Assembly: GCA_041648755.1 (NCBI GenBank)
Contig: JBAZOJ010000009.1
Coordinates: forward strand, 1-33,383
Direction of reading: 5' to 3'
Length of the DNA: 33,383 nucleotides
DNA from: JBAZOJ01 sp041648755
GTDB lineage: Bacteria; Planctomycetota; B143-G9
A model generated the notes under the pieces. That model did not search any database. It was not told where the DNA came from and was given only the letters and a program-made list of their open reading frames with translations. Shown here in pieces: positions 31,701 to 33,383 of this stretch; the first letter of the stretch is position 1; every line of letters begins with the position of its first letter. The position numbers were made by a program, and so were the translations under genes.

Positions 31701-33383
31701 TACGATGTCGCGCTGTGCGTCGAGCCACCCACCGGCTTGTAGTAATCGGTGCTTAGCGTGAGGCCCCGCGGATCGTACGTCGTATCGGTGTAATTGCCGA
31801 CTCCGTCCACGAAGCGGCTCGTGCGGCCTGACCGGTCGTAGGTCGTGGTGGTCGTATATTGCTCGGTTGCGCCGTATGCATACGTCACCTGATAAGTGCG
31901 ATTCATTACATCGAAGGTCATGCGCGTGTCCGCGCCTTCCTCGTCAATCGTGCGCGTGACATGGCCCATCTTGTCGTATTCATACGTGAATACGCCCGTA
32001 TCCGGCTTCGTGATCGTCAGAACGCGGTCCTGACGGGAATACGTGTAATCCGTGTCGTAGAGCCACGCATCGATAACTTGCGTCCTGTTGCCGTTTGCAT
32101 CGTAAACGTTTTCCTGAACGACGCACAACTGTGCGTTGATCGTACGATACAGCCTGTTCAGGCCGTCGAACTGGTAGACGGTGCTGTTGCCAAGACGGTC
32201 CGTGACCTGAGTCACGTTTCCGTTGTAGTCATACGACCAGGTCGTCGTATTGTTGGGGGCGCTCAACGGAGCCACTTCCGTGGCCTTGCGGTTGAGGACG
32301 TCATACGCATACGTCCAGACATTGCCGTTCTTGTCCGTGAACGTCAATATGTTGCTGTTTCCGTCATAGGTGCGGCCATCGTGGTTGGTGTATGGATCGA
32401 TCTCGTATTCCAGACGATTCAGGGCATCATAGGAATACGTGGTCAGGTTGCCAAGGTAATCGGCGTAATAGACGCGATTGCCGTCGGCGCTGAACCGCGT
32501 CTCGTCGTAGTCGGTCACAAATGCTGGTGTGCCACCGGCAGGATTGATGCGAAGCCGACCGATTTGCCAGCAGCGGTTCCATGTGTCGTACACGTACTGC
32601 TGTGTGTACCAGTTCGTGGAATTCTGCGTGTTGTAGTAATACGTCTCGCCATTCTGGCTCCAGACCGTATTTCCGTTCGCATCGAAGCCCGTCTGGTTGT
32701 AGTTGCCGTCCGCATATTGAACGAGAAACCGCCTGCCAAGCGAGTCGTATGAGTACGCCGTGACATTTGTCAGCGGGTCTTCCGAGGTGTTGATCTTCCC
32801 GCTGTTGTAGTGGGTGTATTCGGTCTCGCTGTAGTCGCTCGCCGCGTATTCGACCTTCACCTTGGTGTTGTAGCCCCGGTTGTCATACTCGTATATTGTG
32901 CTGTAGCCACGCGGGTTCGTCACCTGCGTGATGGTGCCCCACGTATCGCGGCTGTATGTTGTCGTGTAGTACGTCGTCCCGTTGTCTGGGGAATTGATGA
33001 CGGTGGCATAGTTGCCGTAGGCGTCGTAAGTATATGACTCGACATTCCCCTCGGGATCCGTTTTGGAACTGACCTGCGAATTCCCGTCGTAGGCATACAC
33101 GACGGGATGGGTGGGGCTCAGGACGCTGTCATCCGCAAAAATGATCTTCCAGAGCCGGTTTGACCCATCATATTGATATGTCGTGACGTTGCTGTTCGCG
33201 TCGGTGGCTGTGGAAAGGAGATTGCCACCGGTATAAGTCCAACTCACGCTGTAGCTCAGGGGGCCGCTCTTGGATAGAAGATTGCCGACCGCGTCGTAGT
33301 TGAAATTGTAGACCGCTCCGGCCTTGCTCGTGTACGTGGCCACGGTGCGGTTGGAGTAGTAGGTCCACTGTTCGTTGCAGGCC
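28742..33383 (-). CDS. YD-repeat (Rhs/WapA-like) protein with papain/C39-like C-terminal domain, 5' end outside window
   Basis: The frame is open from the right edge (33383) to the stop at 28742: 1546 visible residues and no start inside the window (the GTG at 33343 is not a real start since the frame continues upstream as WTYYSNRTV). About 1,000 residues are tandem YD repeats (for example YDAVGNLLSKSG, YDGNGNI-like FDANGNTV, YDPRGL, YDSCGR) that form the spiral shell of Rhs/Tc/teneurin proteins. A short end segment (YGYDIGNARILKARPDEEEG) closes the core; the DPxG self-cleavage motif of canonical Rhs is not found. The following ~500 residues are a variable tip. Its last ~250 contain RGDCQSASAAML (Cys), NGNAHDVIVIGY (His) and LILDPES (Asp), the order and surroundings expected of C39/papain-fold peptidases. 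Secretion route not visible. Confidence 0.9.
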   Translation of the reverse strand, partial: ACNEQWTYYSNRTVATYTSKAGAVYNFNYDAVGNLLSKSGPLSYSVSWTYTGGNLLSTATDANSNVTTYQYDGSNRLWKIIFADDSVLSPTHPVVYAYDGNSQVSSKTDPEGNVESYTYDAYGNYATVINSPDNGTTYYTTTYSRDTWGTITQVTNPRGYSTIYEYDNRGYNTKVKVEYAASDYSETEYTHYNSGKINTSEDPLTNVTAYSYDSLGRRFLVQYADGNYNQTGFDANGNTVWSQNGETYYYNTQNSTNWYTQQYVYDTWNRCWQIGRLRINPAGGTPAFVTDYDETRFSADGNRVYYADYLGNLTTYSYDALNRLEYEIDPYTNHDGRTYDGNSNILTFTDKNGNVWTYAYDVLNRKATEVAPLSAPNNTTTWSYDYNGNVTQVTDRLGNSTVYQFDGLNRLYRTINAQLCVVQENVYDANGNRTQVIDAWLYDTDYTYSRQDRVLTITKPDTGVFTYEYDKMGHVTRTIDEEGADTRMTFDVMNRTYQVTYAYGATEQYTTTTTYDRSGRTSRFVDGVGNYTDTTYDPRGLTLSTDYYKPVGGSTHSATSYDYDVQGNCTSVTDALSNTTTLYYDDMNRQYETVKPSGATFSKTFDANGNVDTETDGESNTTVYSFDSMNRRWRMTDAQSNNFDKSFDAMGNVLTEVVSPDGGTTLYTTTYVYDTNYRMTSMTDPLNNAHLNWYDSAGRLTNYIDRVGNPVGFTYDSCGRTITIDHPAPLNPLTSMQTTITYDLCGRMTAYTSPEIDKEFVYDPLGRKISEEHYMPSWPTVTTLTYTFEYDARGRLTANSDFATAYENLVTTIVYDDATLTKTITEIPQNGNPQRVNIFQYDAAGNLTCKTVDTGMYENYYYDTDNRMYYQEIVDSLGTVLGYEIYTFDDNSQVDSDVTSGSFGSYSTTYTLDSRRLLTAEVRAGTNSYNMGYTYDGMYCRTQKVDGGTPTNYTYNGLGRITAATGGTAFTCTYDLSGNLTSKVTGATTESFEFDWKNNLVRYGNSTTGEDIYYGYDIGNARILKARPDEEEGGRMAAQQTPATISTPVHVTGATRVASRNPGAMTLTPGNYDICADIVGWKYFFHKTHGDRWLYNESETDGVNWWWTTQYTLDNANGIGFAENVQQARPGFPVGLYNGAVDAFGNNRVMYDVAQSCSLNAEYDSFGVESSWNGGFDLFGGSRAERNAESPNVKSGASGAMAYVAEDAQAVSPKSGTVHGPPRGVPFLYATTILPTRVIPGMGPRTIWTRTEEGSTTVEMIDLPNGQKGTLDGWNTWLAAVNPAANPPQTNYDLLRAGGSSVTRGDCQSASAAMLRNYRAWHESSLLSANGGQTPPEIPLGLIQSGDRDQMSDQFYAEVRLAEKTAAAGATAFILKTGMEDPQASGFRKNMIAAAREDALRAQYRILTGSGTFIGSTYDLSAGQAERLWNGSDDQAGLVPAIRSNISRNIPSYLHLHYENGNAHDVIVIGYRETWSRITESGSSSDGYFCNVRTETLKTLLILDPESTAKVREYSYYHELDGAETWDNGYVSSGGSVLSGATLMNP
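28840..29485 (-). other. putative C39/papain-like peptidase tip of the YD-repeat protein
   Basis: Codons of the proposed triad are Cys at 29462-29464, His at 28991-28993 and Asp at 28871-28873. The Cys begins a helix (CQSASAAMLRNYRAW), the His begins a strand (HDVIVIGY) preceded by a strand of the ISRNIPSYLHLHYENGNA kind, and Asp is followed by Pro (LDPES). Spacing Cys-His ~157 and His-Asp ~40 residues is larger than in compact C39 peptidases, so insertions must be assumed. Confidence 0.55.

Noticed and set aside
31859..32752. 297-codon plus-strand open frame opposite the YD-repeat gene
   Set aside because: Composition is Val/Arg-rich, as expected for the reverse complement of YD repeats, with no signal, start context or family features.
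30300..33383. Repeated short words such as GTCGTA and CGTATTC at regular spacing, suggesting a CRISPR or DNA repeat array
   Set aside because: The repeats are the degenerate codons of YD motifs in a continuous open frame; there are no identical repeats with unique spacers.

Overview
The window looks like a piece of the chromosome of a diderm (Gram-negative type), probably anaerobic bacterium of moderately high GC content. Envelope evidence is a TonB-receptor-like outer-membrane barrel, ExbB/ExbD and many signal peptides. Anaerobic flavour comes from a flavodoxin-rubredoxin fusion, a clostridial-type 2[4Fe-4S] ferredoxin and NifU/NifS-type Fe-S assembly. A eukaryote-like serine/threonine kinase, a UAP1-type nucleotidyltransferase and large secreted HEAT/toroid proteins recall the Planctomycetes/PVC and neighbouring uncultivated phyla. 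That placement is inference only; no rRNA or other phylogenetic marker gene was seen.

Layout. (1) 1-1123, minus: two small exported proteins, the distal one cut by the left edge. (2) 1264-10940, plus: flavodoxin-double-rubredoxin protein, membrane-anchored Ser/Thr kinase, UDP-N-acetylhexosamine pyrophosphorylase, then two 922-residue tandem paralogs (HEAT repeats plus a cyclase-like alpha/alpha-toroid). Between the paralogs lies a decayed copy of the pyrophosphorylase gene, so the duplicated unit included at least part of that gene. A strong terminator closes the block. (3) 11059-11491, minus: ferredoxin plus stand-alone NFU protein with their own promoter and terminator. (4) 23813 down to 11586, minus: a tightly packed set of 13 genes, gap-pgk-(95 aa)-rpe-accD-SH3b/coiled-coil-coiled-coil-TPR-OM barrel-exbB-exbD-cyclase-Mrr-like membrane protein. 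Most junctions overlap by 1-4 nt or are separated by no more than 13 nt, and a near-consensus sigma70-type promoter precedes gap. (5) 24025-26794, plus: divergently transcribed nifU-nifS-AsmA-like. (6) 33383 down to 26873, minus: the 3' part of a large YD-repeat (Rhs/WapA-like) gene whose C-terminal tip looks like a papain/C39-like cysteine peptidase, followed closely by an exported protein of unknown family and then an orphan fragment of YD-repeat coding sequence.

How the genes may work together. The middle operon joins triose-phosphate metabolism and fatty-acid precursor supply to what looks like an energised envelope assembly: periplasmic SH3b/coiled-coil and TPR proteins, an OM barrel without a visible plug, and an ExbB/ExbD motor. 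The right-hand locus has the architecture of a polymorphic-toxin locus (YD shell, variable tip, small downstream gene, displaced shell fragment) and is the best candidate for something not described before. Four genes lie outside the obvious long open frames or depend on start choice: the 56-aa ferredoxin, the edge-truncated exported protein, and the TTG-initiated exbB and exbD.
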